This document shows positions 1 through 7,617 of a DNA stretch of 64,000 nt, piece after piece (position 1 is the first letter of the stretch; each line of letters starts with the position of its first letter). The stretch is taken from NCBI GenBank assembly GCA_049611805.1, contig JBMZAX010000008.1, positions 1 through 64,000 on the forward strand, given 5' to 3'. The notes beneath the pieces were generated by a model. The model ran no database searches and was not told the origin of the DNA. It worked only from the letters and a program-made list of their open reading frames with translations. The DNA is from UBA7378 sp049611805 (GTDB lineage Bacteria > Pseudomonadota > Alphaproteobacteria > RS24). The position numbers and the translations under genes were made by a program.

Positions 1-885
1 CTCGCGCGCATTCTGGATGTGCCGTTCACCATGGCCGATGCAACGACGCTGACCGAAGCCGGCTATGTGGGTGAAGACGTTGAAAACATCATTTTGAAGC
101 TGTTGCAGGCCGCCGATTACAATGTTGAGCGGGCCCAGCGCGGCATTGTGTATATTGACGAGGTCGATAAAATCAGCCGCAAGGCCGATAATCCCTCGAT
201 CACGCGCGATGTGTCGGGCGAGGGCGTGCAGCAGGCGCTTTTGAAAATCATGGAAGGCACGGTTGCTTCTGTGCCGCCGCAAGGCGGGCGCAAACACCCG
301 CAGCAGGAATTTCTGCAAGTCGACACCACAAATATTCTGTTTATTTGCGGCGGCGCCTTTGCCGGGCTTGAGCGTGTGATTTCCCAGCGCGGCAATGAAA
401 CCTCAATAGGCTTTAACGCGCGCGTCGATGCGCCGGAAGAGCGCAATACGGGCGAGTTGCTGAAAGAGCTGGAGCCGGAAGATCTGCTCAAATTCGGGTT
501 GATCCCGGAATTTGTCGGGCGTCTGCCGGTGCTGGCGACGCTGGAAGATTTGGATGAAGACGCACTGGTAACCATTTTGAGCCAGCCGAAAAACGCGCTG
601 GTCAAGCAGTATCAGCGGCTTTTTGATATGGAAGACGCGCAACTGACCTTTAATGACGACGCCTTGCTTGCGGTCGCGCGCAAGGCCATTGAGCGCAAAA
701 CCGGCGCGCGGGGTCTGCGCTCGGTTATCGAAGGCATTTTGCTGGATACCATGTTCGAACTGCCTTCGATGGAAGGGGTGCGCGAGGTGCTTATCAGCCG
801 CGAAGTGGTGGAGGGCAAAGCCACCCCGCTTTACATCTATGCCGACAATAAAGAAGAAGCGGCATCCGCCCCGACAGCTTCCTGA
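1..885 (+). CDS. clpX: ATP-dependent Clp protease ATP-binding subunit ClpX, 5' end outside window
   Basis: C-terminal part (294 codons) of the AAA+ unfoldase that recognises, unfolds and feeds substrates to ClpP in the cytoplasm. The frame is open from base 1, so the gene starts before the window and the zinc-binding domain and Walker A are not visible. Visible are the Walker B stretch GIVYIDEVDK, the RDVSGEGVQQALLK segment after it, the sensor-like GRLPVLATL region and the small C-terminal domain with KTGARGLRS, all typical of ClpX. It is followed by lon, the usual alphaproteobacterial order clpP-clpX-lon. The protein ends in a short Ala/Glu/Ser tail. Confidence 0.97.
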   Translation, partial: LARILDVPFTMADATTLTEAGYVGEDVENIILKLLQAADYNVERAQRGIVYIDEVDKISRKADNPSITRDVSGEGVQQALLKIMEGTVASVPPQGGRKHPQQEFLQVDTTNILFICGGAFAGLERVISQRGNETSIGFNARVDAPEERNTGELLKELEPEDLLKFGLIPEFVGRLPVLATLEDLDEDALVTILSQPKNALVKQYQRLFDMEDAQLTFNDDALLAVARKAIERKTGARGLRSVIEGILLDTMFELPSMEGVREVLISREVVEGKATPLYIYADNKEEAASAPTAS

Positions 886-906
886 GTTGCCGATTTGGTG
901 CCTGAG

Positions 907-925
907 GTGGGGGTTTCGCCCCCGC
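907..925 (+). terminator. Hairpin after clpX, possible weak terminator
   Basis: Seven-base-pair GC-rich stem (five G:C pairs plus a G:C and a G:U) with a TTTCG loop, 22 bases after the clpX stop. Only three Ts follow, so it may be a weak terminator or an mRNA-stabilising hairpin that lets some transcription run into lon. Confidence 0.4.
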
Positions 926-959
926 TTTACCTGTCATATGGGCGAGATTGTCGCATTCA

Positions 960-988
960 TTGAAAATTCGGTGGATAATGCCCACATT
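960..988 (+). promoter_or_regulatory. Candidate heat-shock (RpoH-type) promoter of lon
   Basis: TTGAAA at 960-965 and CCCACATT at 981-988, separated by 15 bases, resemble the sigma-32 pattern (CTTGAA ... CCCCAT-like -10). It lies about 65 bases before the lon start. lon is heat-shock controlled in many proteobacteria, which fits. The -10 match is imperfect. Confidence 0.35.
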
Positions 989-1053
989 AACAGTGACGGT
1001 TTGTTAGGAATCGCGAGTTAATTTATCGGGTAAGACCTTAAAAGGAGCCGACC

Positions 1054-3474
1054 ATGAGTGATGATACAACACCAGAAAAAACCATTCCGGTTGTGCTTCC
1101 GGTTCTGCCCTTGCGCAATATTGTTGTATTTCCGGGCATGATTGTGCCGCTTTTTGTGGGCCGCGAGAAATCCATCCGTGCGCTTGAAGATGTGATGGCG
1201 GACGACAAGGAATTGCTGCTTGTCAGCCAGAAAGACGGCGATCAGGACGATCCCGAACCCACCGACATGCATGAAATCGGCACGGTTGGCTCTGTGTTGC
1301 AAATGCTCAAACTGCCCGACGGCACGGTGAAAGTGCTTGTCGAGGGCAATGCCCGCGCGCAGGTGCTTGAATATCTGGATAATGAGGCGTTTTTTGAAGC
1401 CAGCGCGCTGGCGCTGGAAGATGAAGTTGGCGATGAAACCGAATTGAAGGCGCTGATGCGCTCGGCCGTGAGCCAGTTTGACGGCTATGTCAAACTGAAC
1501 CGCAAAATTCCGCCCGAAGTTCAGTCGAACGTCAATCAAATCGAAGATCCGGTGAAGCTGGCCGACACGATTGCGGGGCATTTGAATATTTCGCTGGAAG
1601 AAAAACAGCAATTGCTGGAAATCCTCTCGGTCGGCAAGCGGCTTGAAGGCATTTTGGGCCATATGGAAGGCGAAGTGGGGGCTTTGCAGGTCGAGAAAAA
1701 AATCCGTGGCCGCGTCAAGCGCCAGATGGAAAAGACCCAGCGCGAGTATTATCTGAACGAACAGCTCAAGGCCATTCAGAAGGAATTGGGCGAGGGCGAA
1801 GACGGCAGCAATGAAATTCTGGAGCTTGAGGAGCGCATTGCGCAAACCAAGCTGTCCAAGGAAGCACGCGAAAAAGCCGATGCCGAATTGAAAAAGCTGA
1901 AGTCAATGGGGCCGATGTCGGCCGAAGCCACCGTCGTCAGGAACTATCTTGATTGGCTGTTATCCGTGCCATGGGGCAAGAAATCGCGCATCAAGAAGGA
2001 TTTGACGCATGCCGAAAATGTGCTGAATGCCGACCATTATGGTTTGGAAAAGGTAAAAGAGCGCATTTTGGAATATCTTGCGGTGCAACAGCGTTCGAAA
2101 AAGCTGCGCGGGCCAATCCTGTGCCTTGTCGGGCCTCCGGGCGTCGGCAAAACATCGCTGGGCAAATCGATTGCCGCGGCGACGGGGCGCGATTTTGTGC
2201 GCATGTCGCTGGGCGGGGTGCGCGATGAGAGCGAAATTCGCGGCCATCGGCGCACTTATATCGGGTCAATGCCGGGCAAGGTCGTGCAGTCGATGAAAAA
2301 GGTGAAGTCGGTGAACCCGCTCATGCTTCTGGACGAAGTGGACAAGCTGGGCGCCGATTATCGAGGTGATCCGTCATCGGCGCTGCTGGAAGTGCTGGAT
2401 CCGGAGCAGAACAACACTTTCGCCGACCATTATCTGGAAGTCGATTATGACCTGTCCAATGTCATGTTCGTGACCACGGCCAATTCGCTGAATATTCCGG
2501 GGCCGCTGCTAGACCGCATGGAGGTCATCCGCATTGCCGGTTATACCGAAGACGAGAAAATCGAGATTGCCCGCCAGCATTTGCTGCCCGATTCAATCAA
2601 GGAACACGGGCTGCGCGACGGCGAATTTGGCATTGATGACGAGGCGCTGCGCCAGCTTATTCGGGTCTATACCCGCGAAGCGGGCGTGCGCGGCCTGAAG
2701 CGCGAATTGGCGTCGCTGGCGCGCAAAGCCACGACCAAAATCGTCAAGGGCGAAGAAACCGGCGTCAATATCACCATCGACAATATTGCCGATTATGCCG
2801 GCGTCGAAAAATATCGCTTCGGCTTGGCCGAGGTTGAAGACCAGGTGGGCGTTGTCACAGGGCTTGCCTGGACGGAAGTGGGCGGCGAATTGCTGACCAT
2901 TGAGGGCGTTATGGTGCCCGGCAAGGGGCGCATGACCACCACCGGCAAGCTGGGCGATGTGATGAAAGAATCAATTAATGCGGCCTCATCCTATGTGCGC
3001 GCGCGCAGTACGCTGTTTGGCATTGAGCCGCCCGTGTTTGAACGCAAAGATATCCACGTACACGTGCCCGAAGGTGCAACGCCCAAGGACGGCCCCTCGG
3101 CAGGCACCGCCATGGCGACCGCGATTGTGTCTGTAATGACCGGAATTCCGGTGCGCAAAGAGGTGGCAATGACGGGTGAGGTGACCTTGCGCGGACGCGT
3201 GTTGCCGATTGGTGGCCTGAAAGAAAAATTGCTGGCCGCATTGCGCGGTGGCATTACTAAGGTATTGATTCCAAAGGATAGTGAGAAAGACCTGACGGAG
3301 GTTCCTGAAAACATCCGTGCCGGTCTGGAGATTGTTCCGGTTGAAAATATGGACGAAGTGCTGGGTCATGCCCTGCAACATCTGCCGGCGGCCATTGAAT
3401 GGGATGAAGATGCCTATTATGCCAGCCGGGAGATCGCCCGTGTTGACGATCCGGGGGCTTCACAACCTCATTAA
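1054..3474 (+). CDS. lon: Lon protease (La), ATP-dependent serine protease
   Basis: Cytoplasmic AAA+ protease that degrades misfolded and regulatory proteins. The 806 residues match the usual length. Order: N-terminal LON substrate domain (about 12-210), coiled helical linker, AAA+ module with Walker A GPPGVGKT (about 359) and Walker B LMLLDEVDK, then the protease domain. The catalytic dyad is visible: Ser682 in KDGPSAG and Lys725 in GGLKEK, spaced 43 residues as in E. coli Lon. The ATG is preceded by AAGGAG. It sits between clpX and hupB with its own candidate heat-shock promoter. Confidence 0.99.
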   Translation: MSDDTTPEKTIPVVLPVLPLRNIVVFPGMIVPLFVGREKSIRALEDVMADDKELLLVSQKDGDQDDPEPTDMHEIGTVGSVLQMLKLPDGTVKVLVEGNARAQVLEYLDNEAFFEASALALEDEVGDETELKALMRSAVSQFDGYVKLNRKIPPEVQSNVNQIEDPVKLADTIAGHLNISLEEKQQLLEILSVGKRLEGILGHMEGEVGALQVEKKIRGRVKRQMEKTQREYYLNEQLKAIQKELGEGEDGSNEILELEERIAQTKLSKEAREKADAELKKLKSMGPMSAEATVVRNYLDWLLSVPWGKKSRIKKDLTHAENVLNADHYGLEKVKERILEYLAVQQRSKKLRGPILCLVGPPGVGKTSLGKSIAAATGRDFVRMSLGGVRDESEIRGHRRTYIGSMPGKVVQSMKKVKSVNPLMLLDEVDKLGADYRGDPSSALLEVLDPEQNNTFADHYLEVDYDLSNVMFVTTANSLNIPGPLLDRMEVIRIAGYTEDEKIEIARQHLLPDSIKEHGLRDGEFGIDDEALRQLIRVYTREAGVRGLKRELASLARKATTKIVKGEETGVNITIDNIADYAGVEKYRFGLAEVEDQVGVVTGLAWTEVGGELLTIEGVMVPGKGRMTTTGKLGDVMKESINAASSYVRARSTLFGIEPPVFERKDIHVHVPEGATPKDGPSAGTAMATAIVSVMTGIPVRKEVAMTGEVTLRGRVLPIGGLKEKLLAALRGGITKVLIPKDSEKDLTEVPENIRAGLEIVPVENMDEVLGHALQHLPAAIEWDEDAYYASREIARVDDPGASQPH

Positions 3475-3499
3475 CTCGCGTAATACGCGAATGAATACC

Positions 3500-3518
3500 C
3501 CCAAAAAACTTGGGTTTT
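3500..3518 (+). terminator. Short hairpin plus T-tract after lon
   Basis: CCCAA/TTGGG stem of 5 bp with a five-base A-rich loop and TTTT after it, 26 bases past the lon stop. It could be a weak intrinsic terminator; the short stem keeps confidence low. Confidence 0.35.
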
Positions 3519-3532
3519 CTGCGACTTTTTCT

Positions 3533-3562
3533 TTGACCGACCTTAGAATCGGCCAGTATTTT
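3533..3562 (+). promoter_or_regulatory. Candidate sigma-70-type promoter of hupB
   Basis: TTGACC at 3533-3538 and TATTTT at 3557-3562 with an 18-base spacer, about 40 bases before the HU start codon. It would give hupB its own transcript, expected for an abundant nucleoid protein. Confidence 0.5.
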
Positions 3563-3601
3563 AATGTTGCAACATTATGAACCTAGTCAGGAGGGGTTGC
3601 C

Positions 3602-3874
3602 ATGAACAAAAATGATCTCGTAGGGCAAGTTGCCCAAGATACCGGGCTGTCAAAAGTTGACGCTGCCCGTGCCGTCGATAGTGTTTTTGACAATATCGCC
3701 GGGTCTCTGAGGAACAAAGGCGAAGTTCGGCTCGTAGGGTTCGGTACGTTCTCTGTTTCGCATCGCAAAGCGACAACGGGTCGTAATCCGCGGACCGGCG
3801 AAACAATTCAAATAAGCGCGTCGAACCAGCCGAAATTCAAGGCCGGTAAAGCACTCAAAGACGCTGTAAACTAA
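3602..3874 (+). CDS. hupB: DNA-binding protein HU (beta type)
   Basis: Small histone-like protein (90 aa) that bends and compacts DNA as a dimer. The N-terminal helical dimerisation part (MNKNDLVGQVA...) is followed by the HU signature GFGTFSVSHRKATTGRNPRTGE, where the Arg/Pro-tipped beta arm contacts the minor groove. The length is exactly that of the family. A strong Shine-Dalgarno (AGGAGGGG) precedes the ATG. It follows lon, as in most alphaproteobacteria, has a candidate promoter of its own, and ends in a strong intrinsic terminator, so it is probably monocistronic. Confidence 0.98.
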   Translation: MNKNDLVGQVAQDTGLSKVDAARAVDSVFDNIAGSLRNKGEVRLVGFGTFSVSHRKATTGRNPRTGETIQISASNQPKFKAGKALKDAVN

Positions 3875-3888
3875 GTCTTCTTCCAAGG

Positions 3889-3924
3889 CATCGGCCATCC
3901 TCGCGATGGCCGATGTTTTTTTTT
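3889..3924 (+). terminator. Strong Rho-independent terminator of hupB
   Basis: Perfect 11-bp stem (CATCGGCCATC / GATGGCCGATG) with a CTCGC loop, followed immediately by nine Ts (3916-3924). It starts 15 bases after the hupB stop codon. Confidence 0.92.
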
Positions 3925-3951
3925 GCATTTCCCAAACCGATGCGTTAGAAC
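3923..3951 (+). promoter_or_regulatory. Candidate promoter of tRNA-Val
   Basis: TTGCAT (3923-3928) and TAGAAC (3946-3951) with a 17-base spacer; the predicted start would fall a few bases before the tRNA at 3964. The -35 overlaps the T-tract of the hupB terminator. Confidence 0.45.
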
Positions 3952-3963
3952 GCATGGCTTGTG

Positions 3964-4039
3964 GGGCGGTTAGCTCAGCTGGGAGAGCATCTCGTTTACA
4001 CCGAGAGGGTCGGCGGTTCGATCCCGTCACCGCCCACCA
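3964..4039 (+). tRNA. tRNA-Val (anticodon TAC), CCA encoded
   Basis: Cloverleaf folded by eye: acceptor GGGCGGT (3964-3970) pairs with ACCGCCC (4029-4035), then discriminator A and an encoded CCA (4037-4039). D arm GCTC...GAGC, anticodon stem TCTCG/CGAGA with loop TTTACAC (anticodon TAC), and T loop with TTCGATC. This tRNA usually lies between hupB and the nuo operon in alphaproteobacteria. Confidence 0.97.
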
Positions 4040-4117
4040 TTTCCTTCCAATATTCCCTTGATTGGTAAACTTGTGACGCGCATGTGCGCCGCCCGCTTTG
4101 TGGCGCAACCATTGGGC

Positions 4118-4146
4118 TTGACACAAGCCATGCGCGCACTTAAACG
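4118..4146 (+). promoter_or_regulatory. Candidate promoter of tRNA-Asp
   Basis: A perfect TTGACA at 4118-4123 followed after 17 bases by TAAACG (4141-4146). The -10 match is moderate. Transcription would begin about 40 bases before the tRNA-Asp gene. Confidence 0.45.
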
Positions 4147-4190
4147 ATAGTCTCTTCATGCACACTGGATTCTCCGGTGGTCATGGGGCT

Positions 4191-4267
4191 GGGGGTGTAG
4201 CTCAGTTGGTTAGAGCGCTGGCCTGTCACGCCAGAGGCCGCGGGTTCGAGTCCCGTCACTCCCGCCA
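4191..4267 (+). tRNA. tRNA-Asp (anticodon GTC), CCA encoded
   Basis: Acceptor GGGGGTG (4191-4197) pairs with CACTCCC (4257-4263, one G:U), discriminator G, encoded CCA at 4265-4267. D arm GCTC/GAGC, anticodon stem CTGGC/GCCAG with loop CTGTCAC (anticodon GTC), T arm GCGGG/CCCGT with TTCGAGT loop. Confidence 0.97.
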
Positions 4268-4329
4268 TCCCAAACCCAAAAATTACCTCAAAAACAAACC
4301 CCTTGCGCCATAGTCGCAACGGCATAGGG

Positions 4330-4356
4330 AAAATCTGTTGAACGCAGATTTTTTTT
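4330..4356 (+). terminator. Rho-independent terminator downstream of tRNA-Asp
   Basis: AAATCTG / CAGATTT stem (7 bp, extendable by one A:T pair) with loop TTGAACG and a run of Ts to 4356. It isolates the tRNA unit from the amidase gene that follows. Confidence 0.8.
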
Positions 4357-4365
4357 CGTCCTATG

Positions 4366-4381
4366 CTGACCGGGTCAGACC
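4366..4381 (+). promoter_or_regulatory. Inverted repeats before the amidase gene, possible GntR/FadR-type operator
   Basis: Two overlapping palindromes: CTGACC-G-GGTCAG (4366-4378) and GGTC-A-GACC (4373-4381). GGTC-N-GACC resembles operators of FadR/GntR-family repressors, which often control small catabolic genes. No regulator gene is nearby, so this is a pattern match only. Confidence 0.3.
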
Positions 4382-4448
4382 AAAATTTGGCGCGTTACGA
4401 TGACCGGCATTAAGGCGCCGTCATTTTAAGGAAGCAGAGGAGGGGGTA

Positions 4449-5837
4449 ATGGGTGCGAGTACAGTAGCGGGATTGCTGGCAGAGTTTAATGCCGGCACGC
4501 GAAAAGTGGCCGATTATGCTGAAGAAATCATTGAGAGCGCCAAAAATAATGCCGATTTGGGGGCGGTAATTTCTCTGGATGAGGAAAGCCTCAAATCGGG
4601 CGCGCATATTGCAGATCAAAATATCAAAGACGGCAGGGCCGGACAGCTTGAAGGCCTTCCGCTGATAATCAAAGACAATATCGACACTTCCATGCTCATT
4701 ACCACCGGCGGTACGGGGGCATTTAAGGATGCGGCAAAAGAAAATGCCCCACCTCTGGAGAGATTGCTCTCGAAAGGGGCGATTGCCGGGGCCAAGGCCA
4801 ATCTTCATGAATTGGCCTATGGCATAACCTCCAATAATTCTTGTCATGGTGCTGTCAGAAACCCTTGGGACAAAACCAAGATAGCCGGTGGCTCTTCGGG
4901 AGGCACGGCCGCCGCGATCGCCGCCGGCATGTTCATTGCGGGGCTGGGAACGGATACCGGGGGGTCTGTGAGGATTCCGGCCGCATTATGCGGCATAATG
5001 GGGTTCAGACCTTCCACCGACAGATATCCGTCCGGCGGTGTTGTGCCGCTTTCTTCCACCAGAGACACAATAGGGCCAATGGGCAGGAGCGTTGATGATA
5101 TGGCGCTTCTCGACGGCGTAATGGCGGATGATGCCGCCCCGCTCGCGCGCCTGGATGCATCAGACATAAGAATTGGTGTTCCAAGGTCGGTTCTGTGGGC
5201 GGGCCTTGAAAAAGGCGTGGAGGCAGTTTGCGAAAATGTGATCACCAAGCTTGCCAATGCCGGTGTCACGATAGTTGAAGCGGATCCGGAAGATATCTGG
5301 GAAGATGACGCCGCCGCCTCACTTCCGATTGTCCTGTTCGAGTCCATGAAGGAATTGGCGCAATATGCCGAAAAGCGCGGGGTGGCGTTTTCCGAGATGA
5401 TTGACGAAGTTGCCTCGCCGGACGTCAAAGCGATACTCGAAAGTCAATTGGGCGAAGAGGCCGTGCCCGAAGCTGTTTACAGGGCCGCGATGGACACACA
5501 TCGCCCGAACATGCAAAGAAAATGGCAGGCTTATTTTGAAGCGCATGGTCTTTCGGCGGCACTTTTCCCCACAACCGCGCTCACCGCGCCCCCTGTGGGA
5601 CATGATGAAACCGTATCCTTGAACGGCGAAGATGTGCCGACTTTTGATATCTTCCTCAAGAATACGGACCATGGCTCGGTTATTGGCGCGCCGGGCATAA
5701 GCATGCCGGCCGGCCTAAGCGGTAATATGCCGGTCGGATTTGAGCTGGACGGCCTGCCCGGCCGCGACAAGGAATTGTTGGCGGTGGCACGAAAAATTGA
5801 AGAAATCGTCAGGCCGATGGACTTGCTTGCCCGATAA
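4449..5837 (+). CDS. Amidase (amidase signature family)
   Basis: Probably hydrolyses a C-N amide bond; the substrate cannot be told (indole-acetamide hydrolase and GatA-like amidases share the fold). The 462 aa carry the Lys-cisSer-Ser triad: Lys75 in IIKDNID, Ser149 in GGSSGG, Ser173 in GTDTGGSVRIP. A strong GGAGGGGG precedes the ATG. It lies between tRNA-Asp and nuoA, where related genomes usually have no gene. Of its 20 arginine codons 13 are AGA/AGG, 3 CGA and only 4 CGC, whereas the nuo and lon genes use CGC/CGT/CGG, suggesting acquisition by transfer. No gatB or gatC is adjacent, so GatA of the transamidosome is unlikely. Confidence 0.85.
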   Translation: MGASTVAGLLAEFNAGTRKVADYAEEIIESAKNNADLGAVISLDEESLKSGAHIADQNIKDGRAGQLEGLPLIIKDNIDTSMLITTGGTGAFKDAAKENAPPLERLLSKGAIAGAKANLHELAYGITSNNSCHGAVRNPWDKTKIAGGSSGGTAAAIAAGMFIAGLGTDTGGSVRIPAALCGIMGFRPSTDRYPSGGVVPLSSTRDTIGPMGRSVDDMALLDGVMADDAAPLARLDASDIRIGVPRSVLWAGLEKGVEAVCENVITKLANAGVTIVEADPEDIWEDDAAASLPIVLFESMKELAQYAEKRGVAFSEMIDEVASPDVKAILESQLGEEAVPEAVYRAAMDTHRPNMQRKWQAYFEAHGLSAALFPTTALTAPPVGHDETVSLNGEDVPTFDIFLKNTDHGSVIGAPGISMPAGLSGNMPVGFELDGLPGRDKELLAVARKIEEIVRPMDLLAR

Positions 5838-5843
5838 AAGGGG

Positions 5844-5859
5844 GGGGCATCCGTGCCCC
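5844..5859 (+). terminator. Possible weak terminator after the amidase
   Basis: GGGGCA / TGCCCC stem (6 bp) with a TCCG tetraloop, 7 bases after the stop codon. Only TT follows, so this is weak as an intrinsic terminator. Confidence 0.35.
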
Positions 5860-5985
5860 TTGTCGGTTCTGCCGTGCATACCCATTTGCCGGTTCAAAAT
5901 CGTCAATTTGGCATGGGCGTTGATGTGCGTTTCACGCTCCATGCGTGGCGCTGTGGAAGGGTGCAAAGCGCGTCGGTTTGACACT

Positions 5986-6012
5986 TGCATTACCCCGCTT
6001 GGGGGCTATACT
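5986..6012 (+). promoter_or_regulatory. Candidate promoter of the nuo operon
   Basis: TATACT (6007-6012) is a good -10. The -35 is TTGCAT at 5986-5991 (15-base spacer) or CTTGCA one base earlier (16). A TTGACA at 5978 is too far (23 bases). It lies about 55 bases before nuoA. The rest of 5860-6063 shows nothing else recognisable. Confidence 0.45.
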
Positions 6013-6072
6013 CCGCGCCAGTAAGCGTGTTCTTTTGATACTCGCAAATCCAGGATCTCGCAGGTGCGCCGC

Positions 6073-6438
6073 ATGCAGGAATTGCTTTCAAGTTACTACC
6101 CGATTTTGATTTTCATGGGGTTATCCGCCATGATCACGCTGGCCCTGATTTTCGTGCCCATGCTGGTGGCACCCTCATCTCCCGATCCGGAAAAAAATGC
6201 CCCTTACGAATGCGGTTTCGAAGCTTTTGACGACGCCCGCATGAAGTTTGATGTAAAGTTTTATCTGGTCGCGATTCTGTTCATCATCTTCGATCTGGAA
6301 GTCGCGTTTCTGTTTCCCTGGGCGGTTGCTTTCGGCGATGTCGGCTTGTTCGGATTTTGGTCAATGATGTTTTTCCTTGCCGTGCTGACTGTCGGCTTCG
6401 CTTATGAGTGGCGCAAGGGTGCGCTGGATTGGGATTAG
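6073..6438 (+). CDS. nuoA: NADH-quinone oxidoreductase subunit A
   Basis: Membrane subunit of respiratory complex I at the quinone-site interface. 121 aa from the ATG, the usual family length; an in-frame GTG at 6064 would add three residues. Three transmembrane helices are visible (about 8-30, 60-85, 92-112). The conserved loop YECGFEAFDDARMKFDVKFY, including the Cys that moves during the active/deactive transition, lies between helices 1 and 2. It is the first of 14 nuo genes in the standard A-N order. Confidence 0.96.
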   Translation: MQELLSSYYPILIFMGLSAMITLALIFVPMLVAPSSPDPEKNAPYECGFEAFDDARMKFDVKFYLVAILFIIFDLEVAFLFPWAVAFGDVGLFGFWSMMFFLAVLTVGFAYEWRKGALDWD

Positions 6439-6446
6439 GGGGCGTT

Positions 6447-6986
6447 ATGTCGGAAAGCAAGTCCAAGCAAACAACAGTGCCGGCACCGACGCCCGACCCC
6501 TATTACGCGCAAGTCTCCGACCAGCTGGCCGATAAGGGCTTTGTTGTTACGTCTGTCGAAGATTTGGTGAACTGGGCGCGCACCGGCTCACTGCACTGGA
6601 TGACGTTCGGGTTGGCCTGTTGCGCGATTGAAATGATGCAGGTTTCCATGCCGCGTTATGATGTCGAGCGCTTCGGCTTTGCGCCGCGCGCCTCGCCGCG
6701 CCAGTCCGATGTCATGATTGTCGCCGGCACGCTGACCAATAAAATGGCGCCCGCGCTGCGCAAGGTTTATGACCAGATGCCGGAGCCGCGCTATGTCATT
6801 TCCATGGGCTCATGTGCCAATGGCGGGGGGTATTATCACTATTCCTATTCGGTGGTGCGCGGTTGCGACCGGGTTGTGCCGGTGGATATTTATGTGCCCG
6901 GATGCCCGCCGACAGCCGAGGCGTTGCTTTATGGCATTTTGCTGCTGCAAAAGAAAATCCGCCATACCGGCACGATAGAACGATAG
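6447..6986 (+). CDS. nuoB: NADH-quinone oxidoreductase subunit B
   Basis: Peripheral-arm subunit holding terminal iron-sulfur cluster N2, which passes electrons to quinone. 179 aa. The tandem cysteines of the N2 site (GLACCAIEM) are followed by GSCAN and PGCPPT cysteines. The start is the ATG after TAGGGGG, 8 bases past the nuoA stop; a longer reading from 6408 would overlap nuoA and is not needed. The N-terminal Pro/Thr-rich stretch is typical of alphaproteobacteria. Confidence 0.97.
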   Translation: MSESKSKQTTVPAPTPDPYYAQVSDQLADKGFVVTSVEDLVNWARTGSLHWMTFGLACCAIEMMQVSMPRYDVERFGFAPRASPRQSDVMIVAGTLTNKMAPALRKVYDQMPEPRYVISMGSCANGGGYYHYSYSVVRGCDRVVPVDIYVPGCPPTAEALLYGILLLQKKIRHTGTIER

Positions 6987-6994
6987 GTTCGGAT

Positions 6995-7612
6995 ATGGGC
7001 GATCTCGAACAACTTGCTGAACATATCCGCGCGGGGCTGGGTGCATCGGTGGCGGGGGTTCACATTGCGCATGGCGAGCTGACCCTTGAGGCCAATGCCG
7101 GCATGGTCGAGCCGGTTATCAAGTTTTTGCGCGACGACCCCGAATGCGCTTTTTCGCAATTGATTGATTTGTGCGGGGTCGACTATCCCGCACGCGCCTT
7201 GCGCTTTGATGTTGTCTATCATTTGCTGTCGATGACGAAGAACCGACGCATCCGCGTTAAAGTTCAGGCGGGCGAGGAAACGCAAGTGCCAAGCCTCACA
7301 GAGCTTTTCGAGGCCGCCGCATGGTTTGAGCGCGAAGCCTTCGACATGTATGGCATTTTGTTTTCCGGCCATCCCGATTTGCGCCGCCTGCTGACGGATT
7401 ACGGCTTTGAAGGCTATCCCTTGCGCAAAGACTTTCCGCTGACCGGGCATGTCGAAGTGCGTTATGATGACGACCAGAAAAAAGTGGTTTACGAGCCCGT
7501 GACACTTGTTCAGGAATTTCGTGATTTTGATTTTGAGAGCCCGTGGGAAGGGGCTCGTGGCGTGTTGCCCGGCGATGAAAAAGCCGGCGCAGCAAACGAG
7601 CAGGAAGGTTAG
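6995..7612 (+). CDS. nuoC: NADH-quinone oxidoreductase subunit C
   Basis: Peripheral-arm subunit (205 aa) that packs on NuoD. Conserved stretches: DLCGVDYPAR, RFDVVYHLLS, the signature WFEREAFDMYGILFSGHPDLRRLLTDYGF, and HPLRKDFPL-type YPLRKDFPLTGHVEVRYD. It is separate from nuoD, as in alphaproteobacteria, rather than fused as in E. coli. The ATG at 6995 is 8 bases after the nuoB stop; the longer open frame upstream overlaps nuoB in another frame. A mildly variable C-terminal tail follows VQEFRDFDFESPWEG. Confidence 0.97.
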   Translation: MGDLEQLAEHIRAGLGASVAGVHIAHGELTLEANAGMVEPVIKFLRDDPECAFSQLIDLCGVDYPARALRFDVVYHLLSMTKNRRIRVKVQAGEETQVPSLTELFEAAAWFEREAFDMYGILFSGHPDLRRLLTDYGFEGYPLRKDFPLTGHVEVRYDDDQKKVVYEPVTLVQEFRDFDFESPWEGARGVLPGDEKAGAANEQEG

Positions 7613-7617
7613 ACCGC

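Noticed and set aside
3650..4165. 171-residue minus-strand frame with AVTGSNRRPSRCKRD
   Set aside because: Antisense of tRNA-Val and of hupB; no SD, no family.
4140..4325. 61-residue minus-strand frame containing VTGLEPAASGVTG
   Set aside because: It is the antisense of tRNA-Asp. This VTGLEPAAS-type string is a well-known spurious protein produced by translating tRNA genes backwards.
5978..6012. TTGACA at 5978 with TATACT at 6007 as nuo promoter
   Set aside because: The spacer is 23 bases, too long for a sigma-70-type promoter; TTGCAT/CTTGCA is the better partner.
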